Assembly: GCA_018500105.2 (NCBI GenBank)
Contig: JAHBAL020000288.1
Coordinates: forward strand, 1 to 38,914
Reading direction: 5' to 3'
DNA: 38,914 nucleotides
Source: Anaerolineae bacterium
GTDB lineage: Bacteria > Chloroflexota > Anaerolineae > J036 > Brachytrichaceae
Below the pieces are notes generated by a model. The model saw only the letters and a program-made list of their open reading frames with translations, ran no database searches and was not told the origin of the DNA. The translations under genes and the position numbers were made by a program. Below, one piece after another: positions 1-9,028 of the stretch; position 1 is the stretch's first letter, and each line of letters begins with the position of its first letter.

Positions 1-19
1 AGATGTGTATAAGAGACAG
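1..19 (+). other. Tn5/Nextera mosaic-end adapter (library artefact)
   Basis: The first 19 bases, AGATGTGTATAAGAGACAG, are identical to the Tn5 transposase mosaic end used in Nextera tagmentation libraries. They are not genomic. Read in the third frame, with the base that follows, they give the peptide MCIRDR, a known contaminant N-terminus in protein databases. Genomic sequence begins at about base 20. Confidence 0.97.
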
Positions 20-662
20 GTTTGCGCTCGAGCGTGACGATGTGAAACGTGAAGGCAGCGGCTATTTGTTGACCTGCACCAGCAGCAGCATGGTCAAACG
101 CAGCGAATTGACCACCTTGCCGACTGTGCCGGGGCAGATGTTCATCGCGTGTGGGGTGGGCGATGCCGACACAGTGATTAGCGCCTCTGTCACGAAAGGC
201 GACGAAGAAGTGATGTTGTTTAGCCAACTCGGCATGGCGATTCGCTTCAAGCAAGACGACGTGCGTCCGATGGGCTTGCCAGCGGGCGGTGTGGTCGGCA
301 TGAAGCTCGACAATGGCGATCTGGTGATGGCGATGGCATTGGTGCAGCAGACGTATGCGGTTGAGCACGATGTGGTGTTGGCGACAACCGACGGCAAGGC
401 CAAGCGCATTTTGATAGATGATTATCCAATTCAAGGGCGGGCTGGCAAGGGCGTGGTCACGACCAAATTGCTCAATGAAGCCACGGTGGCCGATGCGGTG
501 ATTGTGGCTGCCGATGACACAATTGTGTATGTGACGGTGAAAGGCAATGCGAAATCGCTTAAGGCCAAAAACTTGCAGCGGCGGGGGCGCCCTGCCTTTG
601 GCGATGATGCGATGTCAATGGCGGGGGGCACAGATCGTTTGGCGAAGTTGGTGGTGGTGTGA
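20..662 (+). CDS. gyrA: DNA gyrase subunit A, C-terminal fragment (5' end missing)
   Basis: This is the 3' end of a type IIA topoisomerase A subunit. It covers part of the C-terminal beta-propeller that wraps DNA. The reading frame enters from the contig edge and has no genuine start. The blade-like repeats are visible, for example VMLFSQLGMAIRF and the later VVLATTDGKAKRI, followed by YPIQGRAGKGV, the typical gyrA blade ending RVQGRGGKG. The sequence ends DRLAKLVVV with a stop at 660-662. The first residues encoded by the adapter (MCIRDR) must be removed. ParC is the alternative, since only the propeller is present, but the blade signatures favour GyrA. Confidence 0.8.
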
Positions 663-689
663 TATAACATATGGATGGAGGTATTGTTT

Positions 690-1031
690 ATGGGGACGCA
701 ATTAGAGGAATATTTTGACTTTTTAGCTGTGGATGATATTCGATTGAAAGGCCATCGGCTTGGTATTGAGTCGGTTTTGGATGAATATTTGCATCATGCC
801 CAAACGCCGGAACAGATTGCCGAGCGATACCCGACATTGCGTATAGATCAGATTTACGCGACAATTTTGTATTATCACCTCAATAAGCCCCTTGTCGAGA
901 CCTATCTGAAAACGTGGTTAGATGATGCGCGTGTTGCTCGGGTTCAACAGCAACTGAACCCAAGTGCGGCTGTGCTTAGAATTCGTCAGTTGAAGGCTGA
1001 AAAACACCGTGCTCATCATCTTATCGCATGA
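690..1031 (+). CDS. DUF433-family protein, probable antitoxin (VapB45-like)
   Basis: A 113-residue protein of the DUF433 type, a helix-turn-helix-like fold common as the antitoxin of DUF5615 toxins. The signature is the stretch LGIESVLDEYLHHAQTPEQ followed by IAERYP and then DQIYATILYYHLNK, matching the family pattern of a short strand, an 'eeIa..yP.l' helix and 'v.aaL.Yy..n'. The frame is also open from an ATG at 675, but a GGAGG at 677-681 lies 8 bases before the ATG at 690, so 690 is the better start. Its stop overlaps the next gene by 4 bases (ATGA), so the two are translationally coupled. By analogy with the family it probably represses its own operon. Antitoxin function is inferred from family and pairing. 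Confidence 0.72.
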   Translation: MGTQLEEYFDFLAVDDIRLKGHRLGIESVLDEYLHHAQTPEQIAERYPTLRIDQIYATILYYHLNKPLVETYLKTWLDDARVARVQQQLNPSAAVLRIRQLKAEKHRAHHLIA

Positions 1032-1393
1032 GCGAAATTCAATATTTGTTAGATGAGCACATCAACCCAAGACTGCGCCGTGCATTGAAGCTTGCAGCAC
1101 CTGAGTTGGTGGTTTGGATGGTAGGCGATGTTGGCGCACCGCCTTTGCAATCACTTGATCCTGAAATTATTTTATGGTGCGAGACAAATGGCTTTTCATT
1201 GGTGACCAATAACCGTAAAAGCATGCCGGGACACTTACACGATCATCTTTCGGAAGGAAATCATATGCCGGGTATTTTCGTGGTGGATAGCAATTTGTCG
1301 TATAAAGAATTGATTGATGAATTGCTCTTAATATGGGGTGCTTCGTTTGCTGAAGATCATATGGATCAGTTGATTTATTTGCCCATTCGGTGA
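1028..1393 (+). CDS. DUF5615 PIN-like protein, probable toxin
   Basis: A 121-residue protein resembling the DUF5615 PIN-like family, which are predicted ribonuclease toxins. It opens with YLLDEHINPRL, matching the family's 'fLlDEnl...l' with the first acidic residues D9 and E10. It then has the strand VVWMVGD and the segment GFSLVTNNRKS, where most relatives have a 'lvT.D.dF' motif. The second acidic position appears to be Asn here, so catalytic competence is uncertain. It overlaps the upstream DUF433 gene by 4 bases, the usual antitoxin-first order. A glycosidase gene follows after about 40 bases and is probably unrelated. Confidence 0.68.
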   Translation: MSEIQYLLDEHINPRLRRALKLAAPELVVWMVGDVGAPPLQSLDPEIILWCETNGFSLVTNNRKSMPGHLHDHLSEGNHMPGIFVVDSNLSYKELIDELLLIWGASFAEDHMDQLIYLPIR

Positions 1394-1431
1394 TGGAAGA
1401 AAATAGAAATGACAATCGTTGAAATCAGCGG

Positions 1432-3030
1432 ATGATTTTTTGCTTAAGGTATCATTTACATGTGACTTGTTCCTCGAGATTAACCATAACCTATAAACGT
1501 ATTTGCTTAGTAAGCGTATTGGCCTTTGGTTTAGTGGCGTGCCGCAGCCAAGCGACGCCCGAACCCGCGCCAACGGCGACTGCCGCGGGTGTTGTGCCTA
1601 ATGTGCCGATTGGCACAGCCATCAGCTCGGCGGTAACAGCGGCGGCGCAGACCAGCACGCCTGTCGCAATTACTGCGCCTGCCAAACCGACCGCGCTGCC
1701 ATCCCCCACGCCACCGCCACCCACGCCCGTGCCCACGCTTAAGCCAGCCGCCAATGCTGGCACAATCGTGATTGGCAATAACACTACCGGCATTGAGGTC
1801 GAATTGGCTGCCGGAGCCGGAACCAAGGCTGTGAAAGAGGCCGGCGCGTTGTGGATTCGCTATAACGGCGTCGTGTGGGCCGATATCGAGCCGAATCGTG
1901 GCGACCGCAAATGGGAGAGCCAAGCCAACCTAGAAACCCGCTTGAAAGAAGCCTCGGCGGCGGGCTTGCAGACCATTTTGATTGTGCGCGGTGCGCCAGC
2001 TTGGGCGCGGCAAGTCGAAAAAGCGTCATGTGGGCCGATCAAGCCAGATGCAATGGCGTATTATGTGATTTTTCTGCGCGATATGGTGGCGCGGTATAGC
2101 GCCGCGCCGTTCAATGTCAAATATTGGGAGATTTGGAACGAGCCGGATGTGTCGCCTGAAGCGGTTGCCAATATTCCCGATTCGCCATTTGGTTGCTGGG
2201 GCGACGCCAAAGATGCGTATTTTGGAGGCGGGCAATATGGCGAAACGCTGAAAGTGGTTTATCCGCTGATTAAGAGCGCTGACCCAAAGGCCCAAGTGCT
2301 GATCGGCGGCTTGCTGCTCGATTGTGACCCGCGTGTCTCGAAGCCCGACAAGGATTGTAAACCCGCCAAGTTCTTAGAGGGCATTTTGAAGAACGGCGGC
2401 GGGCCGTTTTTTGATGGCATTAGTTTTCATGCCTACGATTTCTTTTATGGCAAGCCGGGGCATTATGGCAATGCCAATTGGGACAGTGTATGGAATGTGA
2501 CCGGCCCCGTGTTGGCGGCGAAAACGCGCTTTATCAAAGAGGTGTTGGCGCAAAACAATGTGCAAGGCAAATACCTCATTAACACCGAGACCGGCGTGTT
2601 GTGTTACCAATGTCAAACGCCGCCGGTTGAGTTTGAGATCACCAAAGCCTATTATGTGCCAGTGACATATGCCGCTGCCGCCGCCGAGGGGCTGTCGGGC
2701 AACATTTGGTATAGCCTGAGCGGTTGGCAAGAGTCAGGCTTGCTCAGCAAAAATCAGCCGGTTTTGGCGTATAAGGCGTATCAAGTATGGTCGCAGCAGA
2801 TGAAAGATTTGAAATTTGTGGCTGAAAACACGGCTGTGCCGGGCATTAAAATTTACGAATTTAAGAATGACACGAAGCGCGTTTGGGTGGCTTGGTCGGC
2901 AGATGGCACGCTCAAACCAGCCAACCTTAACACGCCGATCAAATCGGTGACAGATGCCTTGGGCAACGCAAAATCGTTGCCTTTAACGCAGATTGACATC
3001 ATGCCGCTCTACATTGAACTTGAAAAATAA
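1432..3030 (+). CDS. Secreted lipoprotein glycoside hydrolase (clan GH-A, GH39/GH5-like)
   Basis: A predicted lipid-anchored glycosidase of up to 532 residues. A hydrophobic signal ends in the lipobox LVAC (Cys37), followed by a Pro/Thr/Ala-rich linker to about residue 105 and then a TIM-barrel domain. The motif WEIWNEPD puts the likely acid/base at E237, and INTETG puts the likely nucleophile at about E386, the two-glutamate arrangement of clan GH-A. The barrel is of the GH39/GH5 type, but substrate cannot be told. The first start (ATG 1432) has no ribosome site. A GTG at 1462, 12 bases after an AAGG, gives a more typical signal peptide. The 3' end overlaps the next glycosidase, suggesting the two act together outside the cell. 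Confidence 0.72.
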   Translation: MIFCLRYHLHVTCSSRLTITYKRICLVSVLAFGLVACRSQATPEPAPTATAAGVVPNVPIGTAISSAVTAAAQTSTPVAITAPAKPTALPSPTPPPPTPVPTLKPAANAGTIVIGNNTTGIEVELAAGAGTKAVKEAGALWIRYNGVVWADIEPNRGDRKWESQANLETRLKEASAAGLQTILIVRGAPAWARQVEKASCGPIKPDAMAYYVIFLRDMVARYSAAPFNVKYWEIWNEPDVSPEAVANIPDSPFGCWGDAKDAYFGGGQYGETLKVVYPLIKSADPKAQVLIGGLLLDCDPRVSKPDKDCKPAKFLEGILKNGGGPFFDGISFHAYDFFYGKPGHYGNANWDSVWNVTGPVLAAKTRFIKEVLAQNNVQGKYLINTETGVLCYQCQTPPVEFEITKAYYVPVTYAAAAAEGLSGNIWYSLSGWQESGLLSKNQPVLAYKAYQVWSQQMKDLKFVAENTAVPGIKIYEFKNDTKRVWVAWSADGTLKPANLNTPIKSVTDALGNAKSLPLTQIDIMPLYIELEK

Positions 3031-5956
3031 ATCTGTTTATCCAGCGATTGTCTTAATGATCTTAATCAGTTTGGCTTTTTTGATGGGCAACCTAACGCCC
3101 ATTAACATGATTGCCAACATAAAAAGAGAAGAATATCAGACTTATTTGCCGACCTTGCTGTCGCCGCAAACCTTGGTCACGCGGGCCGCGCCGATTTGGC
3201 CCAGCGGCCTTGCGGCAACCAATAGCAACCAAGTGGCGCTATTTCGCACCACTTTTGCATTGACACGCACGCTTGAAAACGCGCAACTCGAAATTTTTGC
3301 CGATACACGTTACGATGCTTGGGTGGATGGCTTTTGGGTCGGGCGCGGACCGGCCCGCTTTTCGCGCACGCTACACGAATATGACGTGATTTCAATCGGC
3401 ACGTTGTTCCCCGGTCAACATGTTATTGCCGTGCGTGTTCAATTTGCCCCCAATACCCGCCGTTCCGAGTCGCAAATTCCGCATTTGGTGGCGCATATTC
3501 AGGGCACACAAGGCGGCGAGCAAAAAATCGTATTAACCACCGACACCACTTGGAAGGCCATGCGCAGTGACGCATGGCGCAATGACTCGCCGCAAGTGCA
3601 TTCGCAGGCATTAATTGGCCCAACCGAGATTTTTGATTTTTCGCGCTTGCCCGAAAATTGGAATCAACGCGGATTTAATGATCAGGGCTGGCCCACTGCG
3701 GTCAAACAGCCGGGGGCGGTGGCGCTTTATCAGCCGCGCAGCATTCCCAGCCTCATGCGCCGCGAGATCATTCCAAGCGTGACCAGCGGCGTAGTGGATT
3801 TTGGCACATTGTCGCCCGATAGCGTCCTAGTCGAGGTGCTGAATCCCGGTAGCCCTCGAGGCAAAGTTGAGTTCTATACCACGACATCAACGGCTGTTCG
3901 CTTTGAAATGCTGGGTTTGAGCGGGTCACCGCAACAGGTGCTGCTCGATGGCAACGGGTTGACGTGGTTGCCGACTGGCAGAACGCGCCCGGATGTATAT
4001 ATCGCTGAGGCGGTGGTGGCGGGGGGCAGGCACGAGCTGACGATGGGCGATGTTGTGCCTTATGGGGCGACAGTGCTCATTTCAAAGCAAAATGTGGTTG
4101 TGCCAAACCCATTTTCGCAAGGTACGCATGCCGGGCGGCGTTTGCTATTGGCCGAACCTGTGCCAAACCGCGTTATACAGGCGGTTGCTCGCGCCAATAC
4201 TGGTGTTGATATCATAATTCCGCCATCGGCGATGCCGGGCTATGTCGTTGTTGACTTAGGGCGCACTGTGTTGGGGCGGGTTCAGGCCGATATCAGCACA
4301 GGGGCGAACACAGTGATTGATGTTGGCTGGGATGAGCGTTTGCTCTCCAGCACCAATCGCCCTTTGCCATTTCCGGGGTCGGCGCATCCGGAATGGAATC
4401 AAACGGATTCGTGGGCGCTCGGCGTGGGCGAATTTGCCATTAGTTCAATTGACGCACGCGCAGGGCGTTATTTGATTGTGGCGGTGTGGGGCAGTGCCCA
4501 AGTCAGCATCAGTAATTTGCGGGTCGAAGAGGAGCTTTATCCAACCCAGCAACTTGGTTCGTTTACCTCATCGGATGAGAAGCTAAATAAAATTTGGCAA
4601 GTTGGCGCGACGACGGCGATGGTCAATATGAGCGATGCCTACGCCGACCCTTGGCGCGAGCGCGGGCAATGGTGGGGTGATGCTTTTATCGTTGATCACG
4701 TTAATCGTGTGGCGTTCGGCGATTATCGCCTGCTGCGCCGTGGCCTTATGTTTTTGGGCGAATCAATCACGCCGCAAGGCCGCTCATTCAGCCTTGCGCC
4801 CAACAATGGCGATGCCCAAATTTTGGATTATGGCATGTTGTGGGTGCAATCGTTGGCCAAATATGTGCATTTGACCAATGACATCGAGTTTGCCAAGCGC
4901 ATGTATCCCAAATTAGATGCCTTTTTGCGCTATTTGAAATCGTTAGAGAATAGGAGCACGGGCTTGTTGGATGTGCCCGTCGGACATTGGTCTAAAACGG
5001 CATTGGTGGACTGGTATGCTTATTACGCCCAGCCTAATTCAGCGGTGGCGGGCCAGTCGTCGGCGATTAACGCCATGTATTTTGGCACATTGCAAGACGC
5101 GGCTATCATCGCCGGGTGGGCTGGCGACCCGCTTGGGTCATCGCAATTTCGCACGCGGGCCAAGACGCTGCAAGATGCGATGAACGAAACCTTGTTTGTG
5201 AAAAGCGAAAAACGTTATTTATCGTCTATCATTCAAAATACCAAAGTGCCGCCCTATTTGCATGCGCAGGCGTGGCCGTTGGCCTACGATGTGCCGAAAT
5301 CGAGCGATGTGAGTGGCGTGGTTAGTTCGATGATGTCATTAATTTCGATTGAAAACCCGCAACGCGAGACTTTTGAGATCTATGGCACGTATTGGATTTT
5401 AGAAGCGTTGGCGAAATCGAAGCGTTTTAATGACGCAATTAAACTCATCACCAACTACTATTACCCCATGATCGAGCGTTGGGGCGCAACCACATGGTGG
5501 GAGTCGTTTGATATTAATCGTATTGCTTATACCCAAGCGTTGTCGCATGGCTGGGGTAGCTCGCCGACATGGTTTTTGACCACCCACATCGCGGGTATTC
5601 GGCAAACGTCGTCGAGCACATGGGAGGCGCGTCCGCCGCTTGGCGGCGTTACCTTAGTGAGTTTTGTAGATGCGAGTTTGCCGGTGGGGATGGATAAAGG
5701 CGTGTTGCAATTTCGCTGGGATCAAGTGAGTTGCAAGGAGCATCGTCTGCGCATTACCGCGCCGCCCAATTTTATGGGCAATGTGGTGTTGCCTTATGGC
5801 CCATCTAACGGCTTGCAAATTCAGCAAAATGGCAGCCTGATTTGGCAAAACGGGATTGCGATTGCCAATGGGGTGAGCGCTCAGACCGACGGCATGCACA
5901 TTCGCATCACGCCGGGCGCATATGACATTATTGCCACGCGCAGTGCATGTTTGTGA
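2993..5956 (+). CDS. Alpha-L-rhamnosidase-like (GH78) membrane-anchored or secreted enzyme
   Basis: A 987-residue protein related to GH78 alpha-L-rhamnosidases, which release terminal rhamnose from glycans. It has an N-terminal hydrophobic segment (about residues 15-35, signal or anchor), beta-sandwich domains (DAWVDGFWVGRGPARFS near residue 110 is typical), and an (alpha/alpha)6 barrel. The barrel carries the motif DPWRERGQWWGD at residues 552-563, supplying the general-acid region (E556, D563), and TTWWESFD with E837, where GH78 enzymes have the second catalytic Glu. The start is a TTG at 2993 inside the end of the previous gene; later TTG codons are possible. It converges on a minus-strand methyltransferase with a 2-base gap and no visible terminator. 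The exact substrate is inferred from the family only. Confidence 0.78.
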   Translation: MTSCRSTLNLKNKSVYPAIVLMILISLAFLMGNLTPINMIANIKREEYQTYLPTLLSPQTLVTRAAPIWPSGLAATNSNQVALFRTTFALTRTLENAQLEIFADTRYDAWVDGFWVGRGPARFSRTLHEYDVISIGTLFPGQHVIAVRVQFAPNTRRSESQIPHLVAHIQGTQGGEQKIVLTTDTTWKAMRSDAWRNDSPQVHSQALIGPTEIFDFSRLPENWNQRGFNDQGWPTAVKQPGAVALYQPRSIPSLMRREIIPSVTSGVVDFGTLSPDSVLVEVLNPGSPRGKVEFYTTTSTAVRFEMLGLSGSPQQVLLDGNGLTWLPTGRTRPDVYIAEAVVAGGRHELTMGDVVPYGATVLISKQNVVVPNPFSQGTHAGRRLLLAEPVPNRVIQAVARANTGVDIIIPPSAMPGYVVVDLGRTVLGRVQADISTGANTVIDVGWDERLLSSTNRPLPFPGSAHPEWNQTDSWALGVGEFAISSIDARAGRYLIVAVWGSAQVSISNLRVEEELYPTQQLGSFTSSDEKLNKIWQVGATTAMVNMSDAYADPWRERGQWWGDAFIVDHVNRVAFGDYRLLRRGLMFLGESITPQGRSFSLAPNNGDAQILDYGMLWVQSLAKYVHLTNDIEFAKRMYPKLDAFLRYLKSLENRSTGLLDVPVGHWSKTALVDWYAYYAQPNSAVAGQSSAINAMYFGTLQDAAIIAGWAGDPLGSSQFRTRAKTLQDAMNETLFVKSEKRYLSSIIQNTKVPPYLHAQAWPLAYDVPKSSDVSGVVSSMMSLISIENPQRETFEIYGTYWILEALAKSKRFNDAIKLITNYYYPMIERWGATTWWESFDINRIAYTQALSHGWGSSPTWFLTTHIAGIRQTSSSTWEARPPLGGVTLVSFVDASLPVGMDKGVLQFRWDQVSCKEHRLRITAPPNFMGNVVLPYGPSNGLQIQQNGSLIWQNGIAIANGVSAQTDGMHIRITPGAYDIIATRSACL

Positions 5957-5958
5957 TG

Positions 5959-6837
5959 CTATTTGGTTAATGTGCAAATGACTGCGCTGGTGAATAGCTC
6001 GCGGTGCAATTTTTGCGCCAACTTGCCCGCCCATTCAACGCCTGTGCCATCGGCGACGGCGGGAATGCGATGATCTACGTGTGCCCAAGGATGGCGGGCA
6101 AAAATCGCCTCAAATTCGCTGAGTAATAGCCGGTTAACATGATCAAACACGGGTTTGATCGGGAATTGGGCGTGGGCGTTGTAGGTCGCCATATTGTGCT
6201 TTTGCGCGTCTACAATCGCCACCGCTTCGGCGATGGCGGCTTCGCTAAACATGACATGCGGCCAAGGGAACGCCAGCCAATCATCGGTGTGGGCGCACCA
6301 AGGTGAGTAATAGGGCGGGAAAACGATAAATAACTGGCCACCCGGCTTCAATGTGCGATAACATTCCGACATGACACTGGCAACATCGCCGACATGTTCG
6401 AAAACGTAAATTGAGCTGATCAGGTCGAATGTGTTATCGGCAAAAGGCAAGTTTGCGCCATCGGCGTTGGCGAGCGGCGGGGTGCGGGCCGGGCCGAGGG
6501 TCGGCTCGTTGGCAAACAGCGACACAATTTCGACCAGTGATGGGTGATTGAGGTCAACCCCGACCGATAGTTTCGCGCCTTGTTTGGCAAAATAATCGGT
6601 CGCTCCGCCTAATCCGCAGCCAAAATCTAACACACATTTGCCCGAAAAATTGAGCGCTGGTCCACGCCTTAAAAAATCTTTGAGTGTGTCAATTTCCCAA
6701 TCGAACCCTGCTTTTAACGAAGTTTTTATTTGTTGCTGAAATTCGGCTCTTGCGGTTGCATTTGCCCGTAAACGATTCATGCCGAGAATCAGGTTTACTT
6801 GGGTCGAGATGGGTAACCATCCAAAAAAAGGTTTCAA
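5959..6837 (-). CDS. Class I SAM-dependent methyltransferase
   Basis: A 292-residue Rossmann-fold methyltransferase. Motif I is CVLDFGCGLGG (residues 68-78), the acidic end of strand 2 is VGVDLNHPSL, motif II is FDLISSIYVFEHV, and a post-motif is YRTLKPGGQLFIVFPPYYSP. This is the Methyltransf_11/25 pattern. The substrate is unknown. Its neighbours are glycosidases and a lipoprotein, so a glycan or small-molecule substrate is possible. The frame opens with a TTG at 6837; an in-frame ATG at codon 20 (about 6780) is an alternative start. It ends two bases from the stop of the convergent rhamnosidase-like gene. Confidence 0.75.
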   Translation of the reverse strand: MKPFFGWLPISTQVNLILGMNRLRANATARAEFQQQIKTSLKAGFDWEIDTLKDFLRRGPALNFSGKCVLDFGCGLGGATDYFAKQGAKLSVGVDLNHPSLVEIVSLFANEPTLGPARTPPLANADGANLPFADNTFDLISSIYVFEHVGDVASVMSECYRTLKPGGQLFIVFPPYYSPWCAHTDDWLAFPWPHVMFSEAAIAEAVAIVDAQKHNMATYNAHAQFPIKPVFDHVNRLLLSEFEAIFARHPWAHVDHRIPAVADGTGVEWAGKLAQKLHRELFTSAVICTLTK

Positions 6838-6885
6838 GATGCGCTAAGGTCCTTTTGTCAACGTGTGCTGTTTGCAAAATGATCA

Positions 6886-6910
6886 GCGCTCCGAGTGTAA
6901 ATCGGAGCGC
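6886..6910 (-). terminator. Probable intrinsic terminator after the small lipoprotein gene
   Basis: A perfect 9-bp stem, GCGCTCCGA (6886-6894) with TCGGAGCGC (6902-6910), and a 7-base loop. On the minus strand it follows the lipoprotein stop and is succeeded by TGATCATTTTG, a weak U-tract. It would separate the lipoprotein from the downstream methyltransferase. Confidence 0.55.
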
Positions 6911-6935
6911 CATATGTCAAATAAAAAAATGGTAG

Positions 6936-7481
6936 TTAGGGCATCTTGGTGACCAATGCGCCCAAATCAAGCTGTTGCCCAGCCGACACTTTCATCAACA
7001 TGACTTTGTCCGGCTGTTGTTTTTCGCCAATCATGACCGAATTGTGCGGCGACCAAATCACTAAGGCATATTCGCCGGGTGGCAAATCGGCAATGGCGAA
7101 ATAACCTTCTTTATCTAGCACCGCCTTGGGCGATGTTTGTGGACTCATGTTGACCAAAAAGTCTGGCCCGGGTGTCAGTGGTAAGCGTGTGCCGAAGAAA
7201 ATCGTCACCCCTTCGATTGAGTAGCTGGTGGGTGGGTCTGGAACAATGCGCCCAGCGACTGCCGCACGGGCTGGGGCGGGGGTGGGCACACCCCGCGCAT
7301 TCTTTGGCAGTGGACTGGTGAGCGGGCTATTGAGTGCGCCTTGGGTCGTGCTGGTTTTGGCGGCTGGCTCGGTCCCGCCGCTTGTGGTATTGGTGGTGGC
7401 GGTCTCGCCGCGTTGAGAACATGCGCTCAAGACGAGCATGATGCACGTGACGAGCGATAGTAGAGAAAATGTCTTTTTCAT
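6936..7481 (-). CDS. Small lipoprotein with a carboxypeptidase-regulatory-like domain
   Basis: A predicted 181-residue lipoprotein. Starting at the ATG at 7481 gives MKKTFSLLSLVTCIMLVLSAC, a compact signal peptide with lipobox LSAC and Cys21. The frame is open 15 codons further upstream to 7526, but that would bury the signal. A Thr/Ser/Pro/Ala-rich spacer follows. The C-terminal roughly 110 residues contain DKEGYFAIADLPPGEYALV, the classic beta-sandwich motif of prealbumin-like or carboxypeptidase-regulatory domains that bind or present ligands at the cell surface. No enzymatic residues were recognised. It is followed by a hairpin terminator at 6886-6910 and lies downstream of a secreted repeat protein that has its own terminator, so it is probably transcribed alone. 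Confidence 0.6.
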   Translation of the reverse strand: MKKTFSLLSLVTCIMLVLSACSQRGETATTNTTSGGTEPAAKTSTTQGALNSPLTSPLPKNARGVPTPAPARAAVAGRIVPDPPTSYSIEGVTIFFGTRLPLTPGPDFLVNMSPQTSPKAVLDKEGYFAIADLPPGEYALVIWSPHNSVMIGEKQQPDKVMLMKVSAGQQLDLGALVTKMP

Positions 7482-7535
7482 ATTGGAGGTGATAATGATA
7501 CCGTGATGTGTGAGAGTCCTTATCAATAAATAGAC

Positions 7536-7570
7536 AATAAAATGGGCTACCGAGTAACTCGGTAGCCCAT
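7536..7570 (-). terminator. Strong intrinsic terminator of the repeat-protein gene
   Basis: A perfect 13-bp inverted repeat, ATGGGCTACCGAG (7542-7554) and CTCGGTAGCCCAT (7558-7570), with a 3-base loop. On the minus strand it is followed by TTTTATT, a U-rich tail. It begins 37 bases downstream of the repeat-protein stop. A terminator this strong fits a highly expressed, single-gene transcript. Confidence 0.88.
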
Positions 7571-7607
7571 AAACTCAGCTTAGCTAGGCATTAGATCAAT
7601 GCGTTGA

Positions 7608-8957
7608 TTATTGACCAATACCTTCGTATGAGTAAAGGGTGTCTGCGTTGTTGTTGGCATCCGCACCTTCGATGATGTCTTCGTTAGCGATACACACCAT
7701 TGGTTGTGAGGAGGTCACAGTGGCAGCGCCGTTATAACCATCTGGCAACGAGGTTGCAAATGGGGTAACGACTTCATACAAACCACCGGCGGCGATGCTG
7801 CCCGACACTGAGGTCACAGATGAACCTGAGTAGGCGATATTCATCGTAGCGGCGGCGTTGCCAATGTTCTGGCAGTTGATAGCGCTGCTATATTTGAAGT
7901 AGCGGCGGTGAATGATTGGCAAGCGGACGGTGGTCGAACCAGCGCTGGCGCCAGTGTATGAGGCGGCGCGGTTCTTGCTGCCCAACGATTGGTTGACCAA
8001 CACCACGACTGGTTGACCCGTTGAGGTGATCTTGGCAGGTTGCTTGTCGCCGTTGTTCACGCCCGAACCGGCTTGGAATTGCAAGAATTCAGCCAAACCA
8101 CCGGGTTGAACGTTGTTCACGGTCTTCGAAGAACCATTGCCATAGGTAATGGTGATGTTGGTGGCGGCGTTACCCACGTTTTGAACGTTTACCGAGGTGT
8201 TATAACCATAGTAGTTGTTCATGGTCAACGGCGCATAGGCGGTGGTTGAACCACTGGTGAACGGGGTGTAAGAATAGAGCTGACCGGCTGCGCCGCCTTC
8301 GCCATACACGTTGGCTTCTACGGCGATGTTGCCGTTGGCGCTGATCTTGGCCGAGTAGGCGGTGTTGCCCGTCATGCCCGACAAGCCTTTTTGCTCGAAG
8401 TTCGCATAACCATTGGCCGCAATGTTAGCGGTTTGGGTGGCGACGGCGTTGGGGTTGCCAGCGGCGAAGATTTGCACGGTCACTTGCACGGCTGCTGCGG
8501 TGGTGTTTTGCACCACGAAGTTGGTGTAGAAGCCGTAGTAGTTATTGAAAGCGTTGGGAGCGAACCAAGTGTTGGCGACTTTGGTGCTGTCCACGCCGTC
8601 ATACGATGCACCGCTGTTGGCGCCACCGTTGGCTGAGTGGTTGACCACTGCGGCAACTTGTTGGTCGCAGCTAATGACACCGGCATATTGACCAGCAGCC
8701 AAACCACCGATGCTGGGCACGTAGGTGGATGCGCTCGCGCCTACGCCCAAGGGGAATGAAGCGCTGGTGTGCTTGAGTGCGCCAGCCGAATCATAAAATT
8801 GATAAACACAGGTGGCGGTGCTGCCCGACAGGTTTTGCACTGTGAAGGCGCTGGCGAAGGTCCCGCTTGGGCCGGGCACTGCGGCGTTTGCACCGACGGC
8901 CCCGACCATTGATGAGGCCAATACTGCCCCTGCCAAAGTAAGTTTAATTGTCTTCAT
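7608..8957 (-). CDS. Secreted protein with four roughly 105-residue repeats, function unknown
   Basis: A 449-residue exported protein. The signal peptide MKTIKLTLAGAVLASSMVGA runs to a GANA-A cleavage site near residue 26. The mature part is almost wholly four tandem beta-rich repeats. Each opens with a core xVQN or xCQN (Gln at 41, 150, 259 and 363, spacing 109, 109 and 104) and closes with A/Y-SY (Tyr 119, 230, 334 and 444). Repeats 2-4 begin with an aromatic run such as NNYYG or RRYFKY. Composition is rich in Ala, Gly, Ser, Thr and Asn, and the first repeat has two Cys (50, 97). I do not recognise the family. A surface layer, matrix or adhesin role is an inference. An AAAGGA ribosome site, an upstream promoter and a strong terminator suggest an abundant monocistronic product. 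Confidence 0.75.
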   Translation of the reverse strand: MKTIKLTLAGAVLASSMVGAVGANAAVPGPSGTFASAFTVQNLSGSTATCVYQFYDSAGALKHTSASFPLGVGASASTYVPSIGGLAAGQYAGVISCDQQVAAVVNHSANGGANSGASYDGVDSTKVANTWFAPNAFNNYYGFYTNFVVQNTTAAAVQVTVQIFAAGNPNAVATQTANIAANGYANFEQKGLSGMTGNTAYSAKISANGNIAVEANVYGEGGAAGQLYSYTPFTSGSTTAYAPLTMNNYYGYNTSVNVQNVGNAATNITITYGNGSSKTVNNVQPGGLAEFLQFQAGSGVNNGDKQPAKITSTGQPVVVLVNQSLGSKNRAASYTGASAGSTTVRLPIIHRRYFKYSSAINCQNIGNAAATMNIAYSGSSVTSVSGSIAAGGLYEVVTPFATSLPDGYNGAATVTSSQPMVCIANEDIIEGADANNNADTLYSYEGIGQ

Positions 8958-8966
8958 GTTATATAT

Positions 8967-8972
8967 TCCTTT
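8967..8972 (-). promoter_or_regulatory. Ribosome binding site of the repeat-protein gene
   Basis: On the minus strand AAAGGA lies 9 bases before the ATG at 8957. It fixes the start and is one of the few clear Shine-Dalgarno sites in this window. Confidence 0.7.
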
Positions 8973-9028
8973 ATCTAAACTAAGCTAAGAGAGTTTTAAA
9001 GTCTTCGCAGTTGTTCTGCTTGGGCCTA

